Shown one piece after another: positions 1 through 12,000 of a DNA stretch of 64,000 nt; the stretch's first letter is position 1; every line of letters starts with the position of its first letter. Made by a program: the position numbers and the translations under genes. Origin of the DNA: Rosa chinensis (taxonomy: Eukaryota; Streptophyta; Magnoliopsida; Rosales; Rosaceae); assembly GCF_002994745.2 (NCBI RefSeq), contig NC_037091.1:10044501-10108500 (forward strand), given 5' to 3'. The notes beneath the pieces are model-generated. The model ran no database searches. It was not told where the DNA came from and saw only the letters and a program-made list of their open reading frames with translations.

Positions 1-509
1 AGCCCACTCCACCTCTGAACCATCAATCCTCTCCCGGACCGGAACGCAGCGGCGGGATCGCCTGCCGTGTTCGGCCGGGAGAGGAACACACTCCTCGGGT
101 TTTTTCCTTTTTACCTAAGCGCGTGGGGCGCGTTCTCTCTGTAGTATTATATACCTTCAAACCCGTTCATAACTCTTTTGGCCCAAAGAGACTTGGATCA
201 AGTGTTCCAAACTAAATGACAATAGTCAAATTGCTATACATACTCAACTCGGCTAATAAAAAATGCTCTCCATCACGTCCTCTTACTCATTTATGCGGAG
301 CAATAATTAATTAAGTTGATTATGTGAATCCTAAGTTAGTTTACAGCCATAGATATGATTTGTGTCTCATACACTGATCGAATCAATGACTGAACTGAAG
401 GTTGAGGTGGTCTACAAAACTCTGTTGAACTGTAGTTGAAGCCAGCTTCTTCACACTCTAATATGACCTTTGCCATCATTTCCCTAAAAATAAACTTCAA
501 CCTCAGTCC
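1..509. other. Unassigned flank, no gene recognised
   Basis: The first 150 bases are GC-richer than the rest of the left flank; beyond them the sequence is ordinary AT-rich spacer. No reading frame, RNA gene or repeat boundary is recognisable. Similarity to the second copy of the duplicated block (59,749 onward) begins only near 510. Confidence 0.4.
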
Positions 510-2231
510 TAGTCTCTCACCTTCAAAGCCTCTCTCTACATAGGCTTCATGAAACGGCTCTTCTTCCTCATTAATCCCTTCTTCGTCATCATCATACTCT
601 TTTTGATGCTTTGAGGAACTACTGCTCTGTTGGAATCGAAAGAAGAGGAGAAGAATTCCGTTTGGATAAATACTGGGTTCAGGGTTTTTGTGGGTTTTGA
701 AAGGCTGAGCATTGGAGGTATTGTTTTGTTGATTTTTATGTGTTCTGTTTTTTATTGGGTTTTTTTTGTTGTCGTTGGTTTTGTTGTCGTTGTTTTGTTG
801 ACTAGTGCAGTTTATGTTCTCCCCAATTTTGTTTATCAGCGTTTGCTTCTTTACATTATTCTTTTAATGGGTACAGAGTGACAGTGATAGAGAAACTGAA
901 TGCAAAACTGCAGTTGACATCAAACCTGTCCAGTCCGAACTCTGAAGCACCCGAGTACCTGGAACTTATAACCATCCACGCTGGAAAACCATAGGGTTGT
1001 TTGGAAGAAGCTGTAGAGGTTCGTGAAAAAGTAAGACGTCTTAGTTTGAGTGAACAAAAATAGAAAAGGCTGCTGAAAATCATGGAACTGATATTGTCAG
1101 GTAATATCTGCAGCAAGAAGTTATCTTAGCCTTTTGTTATCTGTGATCTCTAGCGGTTGTCCTGAGGTAATGATTCTGATACTTGATGTTGTGTTATAAT
1201 CTTTAGGTTCACACAGAGGAACATTCTAAGGATCTACCCCAAAGGAACACGAGTTACCTCCTTGAATTACCAATCGCATGTTGGGTGGGTGCGTGGAGCT
1301 CAAATAGTTGTGTTCAATATGCAGGTTAGCTTTGGAGTTTCATGAAATCTTATTGGAACCTAATAACATGTCAATGGCAGAGATCGATAAGAAATATAAC
1401 CCGATCTCTGGATATAAAATTTTATGACAAGGACGTGGCAAATCACGATTGTTGATGAATGGGATGTTTAGAGCCAATGAGGATGCGGTTACTTGAAAAA
1501 GCCAGCCTTTTTTATGCACAAGGGCGCAAATGTTGAGGTTTTTTATCCTAAAAGGACCTTGATAGTTGCAAAGACATTGAAGGTGAGGACAATTTATTTA
1601 ACTTGAGTTGAGTTTTCGGCATATTGGCAATAATCTCAGAGCATCGATGTTAATATACAGGTGAAAGCATACATGGGGAATAAATGGCACTTGGATTTTA
1701 GTCAAACACACTTCCATTCGTTCGCCCCAGACTTCTACACAAAAGTTAGTAAGATCCGTCTTTGTTTTTCTGGTAATTCAAGAATTTGATTCTATTTTAG
1801 TTATTGTTGCAATCAGCTACATTCCTATTTTACTTTACCTTGAATTTTAGACCAGCTCATAAGCGAATATTGGAATCAAGTAATCAGGTTGACTATATAC
1901 TGCTTATATACTTCTTTAACATTACGTCTAACATGCTTGCCAAGATGCTTCTATTGTTTCTTATTTAGTTTCTATAAATGCAAATATGAGATTTTTTTTT
2001 TTTTTGTCTCATGGAAAGTTGTGCTTAACATCTGTGAGTTTATGCTGGTTGTGTTGTTCATGGCTGTAAATTGTTCTAACTGATTGCAAATGGGCAGATA
2101 CCTTCTTAGCAATTGATACAAATTTCATGTGCAATGCATTTCGATGTCGAGATCCCTTAGGTCTGAAAATATGTTGCTTGGTTGTTTAAGCATAACTTGC
2201 ATATTAAAGTATAAGGTTTCATACTAGCATA
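510..2231 (+). repeat. Duplicated block, copy 1 (phospholipase C pseudogene region)
   Basis: This stretch matches 59,749-64,000 closely, with scattered substitutions. Copy 1 lacks about 2.5 kb present in copy 2 between 60,026 and 62,570; the join is near 800-815. Because copy 2 has an extra phospholipase C exon just inside that segment, a deletion in copy 1 is the simpler reading. Copy 1 in turn keeps 24 bases at 1,099-1,122, including a splice donor, that copy 2 has lost. The right edge of the match is set only by the end of the window, so the duplication may extend further. Confidence 0.85.
871..1750 (+). pseudogene. Phosphoinositide-specific phospholipase C pseudogene fragment, copy 1
   Basis: Several exons of a plant PI-PLC, the enzyme that cleaves phosphatidylinositol phosphates at the plasma membrane, are recognisable. 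The exon ending near 1,100 encodes APEYLELITIHAGKP and KVRRLSLSEQ. Exon 1,207-1,324 encodes [15 protein letters not shown] and [14 protein letters not shown], from the PLC-Y catalytic half. Exon 1,381-1,582 encodes MFRAN and, in another frame, CGYLKKPAFFMHKGA. Exon 1,661 to about 1,748 encodes YMGNKWHLDFSQTHF and the start of the C2 domain. GT and AG sites flank most exons, so this is a duplicated gene copy and not a processed one. Stop codons (for instance a TAG after the HAGKP segment) and frameshifts make it non-functional. The PLC-X half and the rest of C2 are not seen. Confidence 0.8.
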
Positions 2232-4217
2232 TGTTCTTTAATATGACAGAGTACAATTATCATCTCTCCTTTTGAGTGACAGTAGTTCTGCATGAAAGCA
2301 AGGTTTCCAGATGGTGCAAGACTGGAGTTTAAACTAAATTTGGTTATGTCTGATTCTTTGCAATTTTGTGTACCCTTATGTTGCTGGAGAATTTTTTTTT
2401 TCATGCATCTAGCTTTGGCAATGAGAAAGATTAGGATTATGCAGTTCTAGATTTATAGGAGGGAGAAAGATAAGGTTAAGATTAGAAGCTAAATTGGAAG
2501 CAAAACTGTACAGAAAATAGAACAAAACAAAGGTCGGCCTTCAAAATGGAAGAAGGATCACTATCATTCTTCTTCTTAAGAAAGCCAAGAATAAAGATTT
2601 TCATTATCATTCTTTCTGTTTTGGTACAATTATGAACATTGTAGGTCCAGAATTTAATTGAAAGGTATCTGCAGTTGTATATGAAAAGAGATAAAAGTTG
2701 GCAATCAAAAATCTTGGTATTATAGTTTTGATTGATTACTCGGATTATATATACAAATAGATCCTGCTGAATGCCATATAATACTCACAGACCCTCCTCT
2801 CAATCCCTCCAAGAACCGTGAAAGGATTGTCTGTTTTTGTGATATCTTTATTAAGCAGTAGCTTAGTTTGGTAAATTTTTGTACTGTAATGAATATTATT
2901 GTTGGCCTCTCATGATTTGGCTTGATTCAATGTTTCAAATCAAGACCATGTTTGAGAAATACAATTTTATTGGTGTCTTCATTCAAAATTGAAGCTATTT
3001 TAACACTGTATGCTCAAGGTGCTTATAGAGATGATTAAAGGTTAAATGTTTATATACCTGTTTTTACCTCAATTTGTTAGTTCTTTCTACATTGTTTGTA
3101 CAAAGAAGCATATCTTTTGTTTTACTTTTTAGTTTTGTGGAAGGTGTAGATGGAGTTTTTCAGATTAAGTTAGCCTCGTACGAGGAAAAGGTCTACCCTC
3201 AGAATAAGGTAATGTGTTCGAACAATTATAGTTATGTTTTTGTTTGTTATCGAGCATATGTTGTTGCAAGGGCCTTCACTTTCCCCAGGTTTTCATATCT
3301 GATCAGTCTGCGTTTTGTCACCAAGATATTGATATTGGTGAGTCTGATTCTATTTTAAGAAGTGCAACTATATTACTTCAGCTTTCTCTTTGGAAAAGGG
3401 TTGCAGTATTACTTTATCTATCTCCTTATGTTGATAATTAGGGAAATTGCCGTGTGAAGCACATAGATCTCAGAAAGCAGCTGTGTTTTTTGAACACAAC
3501 TGGAACACATGCCTAGCAAAAAATTACTAAATAGAAAAGTTGTGATGGTCCTCATCAGTGGTTCAATGTAGGGAAACTATATTGCATATTGTGATGAATA
3601 TAAACAATGGTACATTGTCTATTTAGTATCTTGATCATGTCTCCTTTTGTTTGGTTCATGGTTACTTTCTGTCTTTATACCCTCAAAATCAGTTACGTTA
3701 GTGGGAATACTCTTCCTGTAAAGTAGATGTGTATAAGATAGGATAGTTTCAATCACAATGCATCATGTGTTTAGTTGTGTAAGGGTTTGGTTTTTCATAT
3801 TGACTTCAAATGGGTTTATAACTCTTATTTACACAAAAACAGAGCAACAGCAGCCAGTTAAAACTATTGTTAAAACTGGTGCTGTAGATGTGTACGGAAA
3901 AGGGGGCATGGTCAACCAGAGATGAGCTAGAGTTTGAGTTCTTGGGGAGATATGCACTTTTCGTCATACATAGCATCTTTGAAAGGCCTTCACTTTTTCC
4001 AAGATTGACACGTCTGTCTTATCAGAATAATAGATATTGGTGATCAGTATGTATTACGCATTTATATGGTGTAACTAATATTTGTAAATTGAATAATGTC
4101 GAATTGAATAATGTGGATGATACACTCGTAGCATCACCCGGGATATCTTGCTAGTAATAACTAAACCATTGTTGGACCAACAGCGATGCCTCCTTAGATA
4201 ATCATGCCAGATGAGAA
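2232..4217. other. Intergenic, no gene recognised
   Basis: AT-rich spacer with only short frames. About 70 bases near 3,268-3,345 (ggccttcact onward) recur in decayed form near 3,977-4,045, so part of the tract is an old local duplication. Nothing else is recognisable. Confidence 0.4.
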
Positions 4218-4264
4218 AATTATACATTGATCTGTTCAAAAAAAAAAAAAAATTATACATTGAT
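4218..4264 (+). mobile_element. Micro-insertion: poly(A) tail between target-site duplications
   Basis: The 14-base sequence aattatacattgat occurs at 4,218-4,231 and again at 4,251-4,264. Between the copies lies only ctgttc followed by a run of A. This is what target-primed reverse transcription leaves when a LINE or SINE copy is truncated almost to its tail. Confidence 0.55.
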
Positions 4265-4340
4265 TTTAGATAATCATGCCAGATGAGAAAGCACAATCAC
4301 AGTTGATTTGGATATTTTATTCCGCCTAACCTGTAATTCT

Positions 4341-4367
4341 TAAAATAATAATAATAATAATAATAAA
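4341..4367. repeat. (ATA)n microsatellite
   Basis: About eight uninterrupted units of a trinucleotide ATA/AAT repeat in spacer downstream of the NLR gene. Confidence 0.8.
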
Positions 4368-6374
4368 ATTATTTTAGAAATAAATGAAAGAGTAATAAGA
4401 TGATAATGCAAGTATACCTGTACATTGTGGGCCTACGTGCTGGTACAGGCATGGTCACTGTATTACAAAAAAAAAAACACATTAATTAGGTAGGTGCCAT
4501 AAATACAAGTCCATTCTATTGTGATAATATCACTATGCCATTACGGAGATCGGAATAAAAACTAATCAATGTGTACCTTTTAATAATTCGGATTCTGGAT
4601 TATAAGGGAAGGGATGTGTTGGACTTTATGGAAGTCTTCTCCTCCTTCCTCAAGCTTACTACAGAATAGTTTAGGCATATTCCAAATCTTCAATTCCTTG
4701 AGGGTAGTACGGTGTCTCAGCCCATCTGGAACCGTACTCAATTCTGTGCAATGACTAATGACCAATTTGCAGAGACAAGGCATGGCTCCTTCCTCCACCC
4801 TCCACTCCGTTATTCCTTGCAAAGTCACAAGTCTAAGAAACTGAAGACGAGGAAAGCTTCCAACGGAGAAAACCAATACTTTTGTATTTTCCTCAAACAC
4901 ATTAAACCACAGTTGAAGACTTTTCAGGTTGGGCAGCTTCTCTAGTACGGCCATTTGGTCGTCCTTGAGAGCACATCCGGCCAAAAGTAACTTGGTGAGG
5001 TTTGAATAGGAGTGGAACTCTTTCGGTAGTTCTAGTGTGGGCCCAATCAGCTTCAACTTGTATATTTGACCGCACCTTGCAACTATTTGACTAACCTCTG
5101 CACCGCTTTCCATTCCAACCTCGTTGTGCAACCACAGGGACCGAATACCATTGACCACGCAGCCTGCCGCATCCAAGATTTTCTCCAGATTTTTCGATTG
5201 GCTAGATGACAATCTTATTCTCAATTTCCTTAGATTGCCTAGTTTAGCAAGATCATTCAAATCACAATGTCTACTCGAAATAGAATTTAAAGTTAGCAAA
5301 TCACCGAGAGTAGATAGCTGCAGTTTACCTCTAGCCCTGTACCTCCGTGGAAGGTATAAATGTCTCAATTTATTCATCTTGCATATCACATTTGGGATAA
5401 ACATGTCGTCATCTGTAACACGGAAATCAAGTGTCTGCAAACAATCAAGTTTCCTAGGAAAGGAGGAAACGATTTTATATTACTGAACCTTAGACTTAGA
5501 AACCTCAAGTGGACCATGTTTCCAATTTCTCTAGGCAGCTCTATTTTTACTGCTCCATCATTCATACCTTCAATCCTCAACACTCTGAGTAATTTGAAAT
5601 CCTTGAACATGGAAGGTATTAATTCTTTCTGTTTAGGAAACCAATTATAATCACTGGGGCCAAAATATAACAAAGACCTAAGCTGCCCACCTCTTTCCTC
5701 TCTTGAGGGTACCAATTTATCATCATTCTCATCCAAGTAGATGGCAAGTCTTCGAATCTTACCCATAGGTGATACAATGGTTACCATGGAAGAAGAAACG
5801 GGATGCATTGCCTCATTTTTATGGGAACCTTTGACAACTTGGAGAAAATTTTCCTCTTCCGCCTTCCTCAAACACAAATCTCGCAAAAGATCATGCATCC
5901 GGCAACTTTTAATTTTCTCAAGAGTTGAACTTCTCTCTCCTACTTGAATCACACACCTTTCTACCAACTCATTCAACCAATTGTATGCCACATCCTCCAT
6001 TGTTTCCCTTGAACCTTGTCTTTGTTGTGTCAAAAAGATAAAACCTTCTGCGATCCATAATCTTGTCAAACTCTTCACCTGGATCTCATGATCCTCTGGA
6101 AAATGTCCTAAATATAGGAAACACGGTTTTAAGTGATACGGCAAGTCATCATAACTCAACGCCAACACCCATGATGCATATGCATGTTCTTCTTCCTGGC
6201 GACCAAAACCTCTACTTATGTAAACACCAACATTTTCTTGTATGTTTATCCAATCTTTAATTGTGTTTTTTCTAGCAAGAAGTCCAGCAAGTACAATGAT
6301 AGCTAGTGGCAGACCCTTACAATGTTGAACCATCTCTTTTCCTAATTCTTCCATCTTCGTGTAAACTTCAGCAC

Positions 6375-7439
6375 CTAAATATTATTTTCAAAAACAGAAA
6401 AAAAAAAACATTAGCAAGAAATATATAAAGTTCTATTGTTTTAATTAAGGGACCAAACTTCTCATGCATTCACACAGTATTACATCGTATTAATGGGCAT
6501 TTGGGAGTCAAATGTTTTTTTTTTTTTTTTGCAATGAGTGATAGTAGAGGAGCAACCTCTATAACACTCCAATTTATTAAGTCACAAAAATGCGAAAGAC
6601 AATGGAGGGGGACCTAACCAAAACCTCCATAATAAACAAGCAAAACAAATAAGTCAACGAAATCTAAGCTGTGGGAGTCTAATGTTCAACGAACTTGACA
6701 CCAAAATATATAGTGGCACTAGAGTATTTGTATGCATTTAAGCATCTTCTAGATAGAAATAGGAATATATACTATTTTTTCAAACTTTAATTTCAGAAGA
6801 ATGTATATATGTGTCAAAAAAATTGAGAACTTTAGATATGAATCTACAGAAGCTCGAGAGTACTATTGACAAAACTTCATATTGCAATAGATATATAAAG
6901 TTGTACCGTTTTAATTAAAAGGCCAAAACTTCATATGCACTCATACAGTATAACATTGTATTTGGGAGTCCAATGTTCAACGAACTTGACACTGCAATAG
7001 TACCTACCCTTAGGAGTAAATTGGAAATTTTTTTTCAAGGTCATGAGTACTATTTTTTTTTTTCAAAGGAATGACTACTATTTATTAATATCAAAATTAT
7101 AAATTTTGGATGTTTATATGACGAAGATATAGTGTTTAAAAAAGCTTCTTCTTTTTTTTTGCAGTTGACATAGGGAAATCTCCAAGTCCACTAGAGTCTT
7201 TGTATGTATTCAACCATGTTCCACAAGACATTTTCAGACTTCAATTTTAGAAAAATATGATACATGTGTCATAAAAAATGAGAACTTCTTTAGATGTGAA
7301 TTTATAGAAAGCCGGGAGTACCAGATGCAAGGCATTTTTTTTTTCCATTTATTGGTTCAATGTATATTGAATTTTTGATAAATAAAAATGAAAACGAACG
7401 ATAAAGGATGGATCTAGTTGGGTGGTGAATCGAGAAACT
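6375..7439 (-). other. Large intron of the NLR gene
   Basis: Exon 2 is preceded on the minus strand by a clear atttag acceptor (6,375-6,380). The donor near 7,430-7,440 is not obvious; coding similarity ends at SGRKAN before a stop. The intron is AT-rich with long T runs and holds a local duplication: 6,430-6,512 resembles 6,900-6,992, both running from ttttaattaa to ttgggagtc. An intron inside the NB-ARC region is an assumption; an old insertion would look the same. Confidence 0.55.
6516..6671 (-). mobile_element. Short LINE/SINE-like insertion in the NLR intron
   Basis: A T run (the poly(A) tail of a minus-strand element) is followed by about 140 bases, and the whole is bracketed by tgggagtcaaatgt (6,502-6,515) and tgggagtctaatgt (6,672-6,685). 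That is a 14-base target-site duplication with one mismatch. No coding similarity is seen, so the family is unknown. Confidence 0.6.
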
Positions 7440-8503
7440 AGTTAGCTTTCCTTCCACTCATTGCAATCTTCTCAAACAGCTTCCAACTCTCAGACTCATT
7501 CAGTGGTGGAGGTCGGTAGTGAAAACCGCTCTCATCGGCATGCGAAGCTACTTGTTCATTGCGTGTCGTAAGTAGTATCCTGCTCTTTGAGTCTTCATGG
7601 CATTCAAATGCAGCCTTCAAAAAGTCCCAGGCCTCTGTTTTCCAAATGTCATCAAGGACAATCAAACATTTTCTTTTCATTTTGGAGACGAGAAAGCCTC
7701 CCTGGTATTTCGTCATCCTTCAAATTTTTGATTTCTTCTCTCTCCTCTTTTGTAGGGGAAATAAGTTTGACATATATCCTCTCCAAGACATCCCTGACTT
7801 GATATTGTTGAGATATACAAACCCAAGCCAAACAATCAAAATGGTCTGTTACCTCTTTGTGATGATAAACTTGTTTAGCAATAGTTGTCTTCCCAGATCC
7901 GCCCATCCCAATAATAGAAACAACTCGGTGGCGATGCTCTTCCTTCACCAAATGCCCAACCAATTCATGGACGGAATCCTCTAGCCCGACCACATTACGA
8001 TCAATAACATGAGTGTAAGTTCGCCTCAGTAGTTGTTGTCCTTCACACAATTGGAGGGAAGTAGAGGAATCCCTTATCTCCTTGATACCATAAGTTTGCA
8101 AGTTCTGCTTCAAATCAGAAATCGTGATAGTAATTACCCCAATTTCTGACCCAATCTTGTAACGGCGAACTCCTTCAACGAAGATGCACCCCAACCTCTT
8201 CAAAACATTCTTTATACCTCCTTTCCTCTTGGAATCCACCTTCAAGACAAAAGCTTCAATGACATCCTCCAAATCATAAGCAGCATCTCTAATTTCGGCA
8301 ACAAAAATGCGTATTGCCTCACTATCTCGTCGCTTTGCGTCTGCATCTTTGAGGAAGCCCCTGATGAATAGTAGGTCTCTGTGTGCTCGCCTAACTTGAT
8401 CCCCAACTCCGGACAAGGATCTGCCTTCTTGAATGATGAAGTCACCAACTCTTTCCACGAGAAAAGAAACAACAGCCTCAGTCATATTCTCTTCGATCGC
8501 CAA

Positions 8504-9070
8504 AAAGAAAGCAACTCAAACCAGATTCCAGTTTCAGATGAATAATGAAGTATCTTATTACAAGTGAACTGTGAACTGAGAAGTCAATTACTTAATGAAA
8601 TGAGGTCTTCTTCCTCAATTATTTAGTTCAACAAAGTAAGATAACAGCCACAGAGTCTCAATCCTCTTAAAAGTAACTGCAGTACTCGATCACCACAAGA
8701 CTTTTCCAATACCTAAGACGGCCACATGAATCTTTAGTTCTTTGTTACCCTTTTTTTTAAAATATTTTTCTTTAATATTTTTTTTTGAATGGAATTTCTT
8801 TAATTTTTTTTTTTTTTTCTTTTTGAAAAAGGAGGTACTGGGAAGGAATTTCTTTAAAACTGTAAAATTTTAGGTTTATAGTACACAAATAGCCGGTTTA
8901 AAAACGGATTCACATACTTGATTAATTACCATTTACCCAGGTTCACAAACACAGCAGATCTATGTGCGAACAAACTGGACTACAGCTTTTGGTATCGTTA
9001 GCAATCCTTTTTACCATTTTGAGTTTTCACTGTGATCTAAAGTTTGCACTTTGTTATTAAAAACAACTCA
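8504..9070. other. Upstream flank of the NLR gene
   Basis: Non-coding spacer between the NLR start and the LINE, likely holding the NLR promoter on the minus strand. It has long T runs (8,750-8,820) but no promoter element that can be named with confidence. Confidence 0.35.
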
Positions 9071-9083
9071 AATTGATCATCCA

Positions 9084-12000
9084 AAAACTGTAGCGGAGTT
9101 TAGAACGATAAGCATTTGTAATGTCATCCACAAATTAATTTCTAAATCCCTTGTCAACCGACTTAAACTGGTTCTACCTTTGATCATCTCTAAGTTTCGA
9201 AGTGCTTTTGTCCCTAAGCGTTTGATCACGGACAATATAATTGTTGCCCATGAATCAATTCATGCCATAAAGAGGAGGGGGAAAAATGGAAGGAAAAAAA
9301 TGACTTTGAAGCTTGACATGGCCAAGGCTTACGATAGAGTGGAGTGGGGTTTTTTGGCTAGTGTGATGGAGAGATTGGGGTTCAATGGGAGGTGGATTGC
9401 TCTTATGATGGATTGTATTTCTACGGTAATTTATTCAGTTATTTGTAATGGGGTTCCAAAAGGTTTCGTTTGTCCATCTAGAGGCCTAAGACAAGGAGAC
9501 CCCCTCTCCCCTTATCTTTTCCTTATTTGTGCGGAGGGTTTGTCTGCCTTACTTAGAAGGGAAGAGGCATGTGGTCTAGTTCATGGGGTGAGAGTGGTGA
9601 AGGAGGCTCCCCCAATTAATCACTTATTTTTCACCGATGATAGTCTCATTTTTGGGGATGCTTCATTGGAGGAATGCAAGCGCTTGAAAGAAGTTTTTTC
9701 TAGGGCAATGATATAGGGCCTCAATGAGGCCTAAGATTTATGGCCTCAAATCCTAGGTGTCATGCTATGTAAGCAAATACTAATTTTATTTTCAATTTCA
9801 CATAATATATCTTGCCACATCATACTATTGCAACACCAACTTTACCCTTTTATATTTCCTTTTAGATGTTAGGGGTGAATCAATTACATTAATGAATTTA
9901 ATTAGGTGACGAAAAAAAAATCACCTATTAATTATGCATTAATTTAAGAGATATGTCTACAAATTCTTTAACCAATATTTTTCTTCATTTATTTAAATTA
10001 TTTCCTATAATTTTTCTTTCCAAATAGCATAAATATATTGAATTAGGTGTCAAGAAATAGGTAATAACTTTATTGATTAATTTCATCCAAAAAAATAGCA
10101 TTAATAAATTGAATTTGGAAAATATATATGTCTAAATTAAGAGGTAAGAAAAAAAAAATTCATGTTAGTAGCATTCATTAATTATCATCTACAATCTAAA
10201 TATAAGGAAAATAAACAAACAGAAAATAATAAACTAAAATATAACGTTTAAACCCTAGCTACATAAAGAGAAAAGAATGAACATAAGAACATATATAATG
10301 ATATAACTATGTATTTTTCACATTATATTTTCAAAATTTACAGAAACGCAACAAAGGTTGAACTCATATACATGTATTATGCAAATCTATTGATTTAATT
10401 ACATGAAATTTTTTCTATTCTTGACATTGTTATTTAAATCTAAGCATGAGTGTAATGAAAAGAAAAAAAAAAGGACAAAATAATTTTTTCTTTTAGAAAA
10501 AAAATCAAAATAACTTGGAGTCATTAGATTTTGGAAGGCTAAAATTGTATTTTTCTCAAGAATTACATGGCATGATTTGACAAATAGGTGATGTGTATAG
10601 ATGACATGGCATGACACCTAATATTGAGGCCATAAATCTTAGGCCTCATTGAGGCCACAACTCATTTTCCATTTTTCTATGTATGAAGTGGCTTCCGGAC
10701 AAAAAATTAATTATGGGAAGTCTGCTATCTCATTTAGTGCTAGCACAAGTGATGAGGAGAAATTAGCAATAATTGGGGAGAAGATGGGAATGAAAATTGT
10801 AGAGTTCCATGAGAAGTATCTTGGCCTTCCTACAATTTTGGGGAGAGAAAAAAGAAAAATTCTTAGAAGTGTGAGAAGTAGAGTTCAAAATCGGGTGGAG
10901 AAGTGGCACAGCAACTTTCTTTCAATGGCTGGGAAGGAGGTTTTGGTGAAACTAGTGTTACAGGCCATTCCTACCTATGCCGTGAGTATGTTCAAATTCC
11001 CAGTTGGTTTGTGTAACTTGGTTGTTGCCAATTTTTGGTGGGGAAAAAAAGGAGGAAAAGGAGTGCACATTGGAAAAAATGGGATGCTCTATGTGAACCA
11101 AAGGAGATGGGAGGGCTTGGTTTTCGAAATTTTGAAAGTTTTAACCAAGCAATGGTGGGAAAACAGGCCTGGAGATTAATTGAGTTCTCTAATTCACTTG
11201 TGGCAAAAGTGTTAAAGGCTCGTTATTTTCCTAACCATTCTTTCTTGCAGGCAACTATTGGTAATTATCCATCGTATGTTTGGCGATCTATTCTTTGGGG
11301 TCGTGACCTTGTGGTGAATGGATGCATCAACAGAATTGGTAATGGCAGGTTGACGCACATCTATGATGACAGATGGATTCCCAAACCTTCCCTCTTCAAA
11401 ATCTGGAGTCCTAAAGTTCTTCAAGATGGAGCACTTGTGAGTGATCTTATGCTTCCCTCTTTTAGCTATGACGAAGCTGATATCATTGCTAGTATTCCTC
11501 TTGGAGACAGAAGAAAAGAGGATAGCCTCAGATGTTTTTTTGAAAAAAATGGCAAATATTCAGTTAGATCAGGCTACAGGGCAGCATTGGATATTAAAAT
11601 GAGAGAAGAGTTAAGGGGTGAATGTTCAAGAACAAATGAGAAAAAGAAATTCTGGAACACAGTTTGGGGTTTAAACCTCCCAAACAAAATGAAGTTGTTC
11701 TTATGGCGTGCTATAATTGATATTCTCCCATGCTCCTTAAATCTTCAAAGGAGAAAGATTAGTGGCACTGCCCAATGCATTAGGTGTGGAGCAATGGAGG
11801 AATCTGCCCTTCATGCACTTTCAGAATGTTCTTTTAGCAAGAAAGTTTGGAAGTTTTCTCATTGGATGAAGTTTAGGAAGCATCACAACTCTTTTCTCCA
11901 TTGGTTAGAGCATATCATTCATACCAACCCACTCGAACAAGTTGAAGTTTTTGTTGTAATTTGCTAGCAGATCTGGAATGAACGAAATTCAAGTTGGCAT

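Larger units (their letters stand above)
4580..8503 (-). pseudogene. CC-NB-LRR disease-resistance gene (RPP13/RPP8-type), two 1-base frameshifts
   Basis: Intracellular immune receptor of the CNL class. Exon 1 (8,503 to about 7,440) starts with an Rx-type coiled coil including the EDVID-like DLEDVIEAFV near residue 80. The NB-ARC P-loop GMGGSGKTT is at residues 199-207, followed by WVCISQQY, kinase-2 CLIVLDDIW and RNBS-B ILLTTRNEQVA. Exon 2 (6,374-4,580) resumes at AEVYTKMEELGKEM and carries GLPLAIIVLAG, the CRMHDLLRDLC (MHD) motif and a run of leucine-rich repeats. Frame breaks: one extra A in an A-rich run near 7,669-7,678, and one missing base near 5,446. Every key motif is intact, so the breaks are recent or are sequencing errors. 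A stop ends the LRR region at 4,580 after IPSLIIQNPNY. Met-7 is an alternative start. Confidence 0.85.

Noticed and set aside
3074..3441. Remaining C2 domain of the phospholipase C gene
   Set aside because: A faint resemblance (VDGVFQIKL) is too short and not backed by neighbouring residues or splice sites.
9051..9083. LINE protein starting at the ATG at 9,051
   Set aside because: The target-site duplication shows that the LINE begins at 9,082; the preceding codons are flanking DNA.
10399..10617. 72-codon minus-strand frame inside the Mutator-like element
   Set aside because: AT-rich, low complexity and unlike any transposase.
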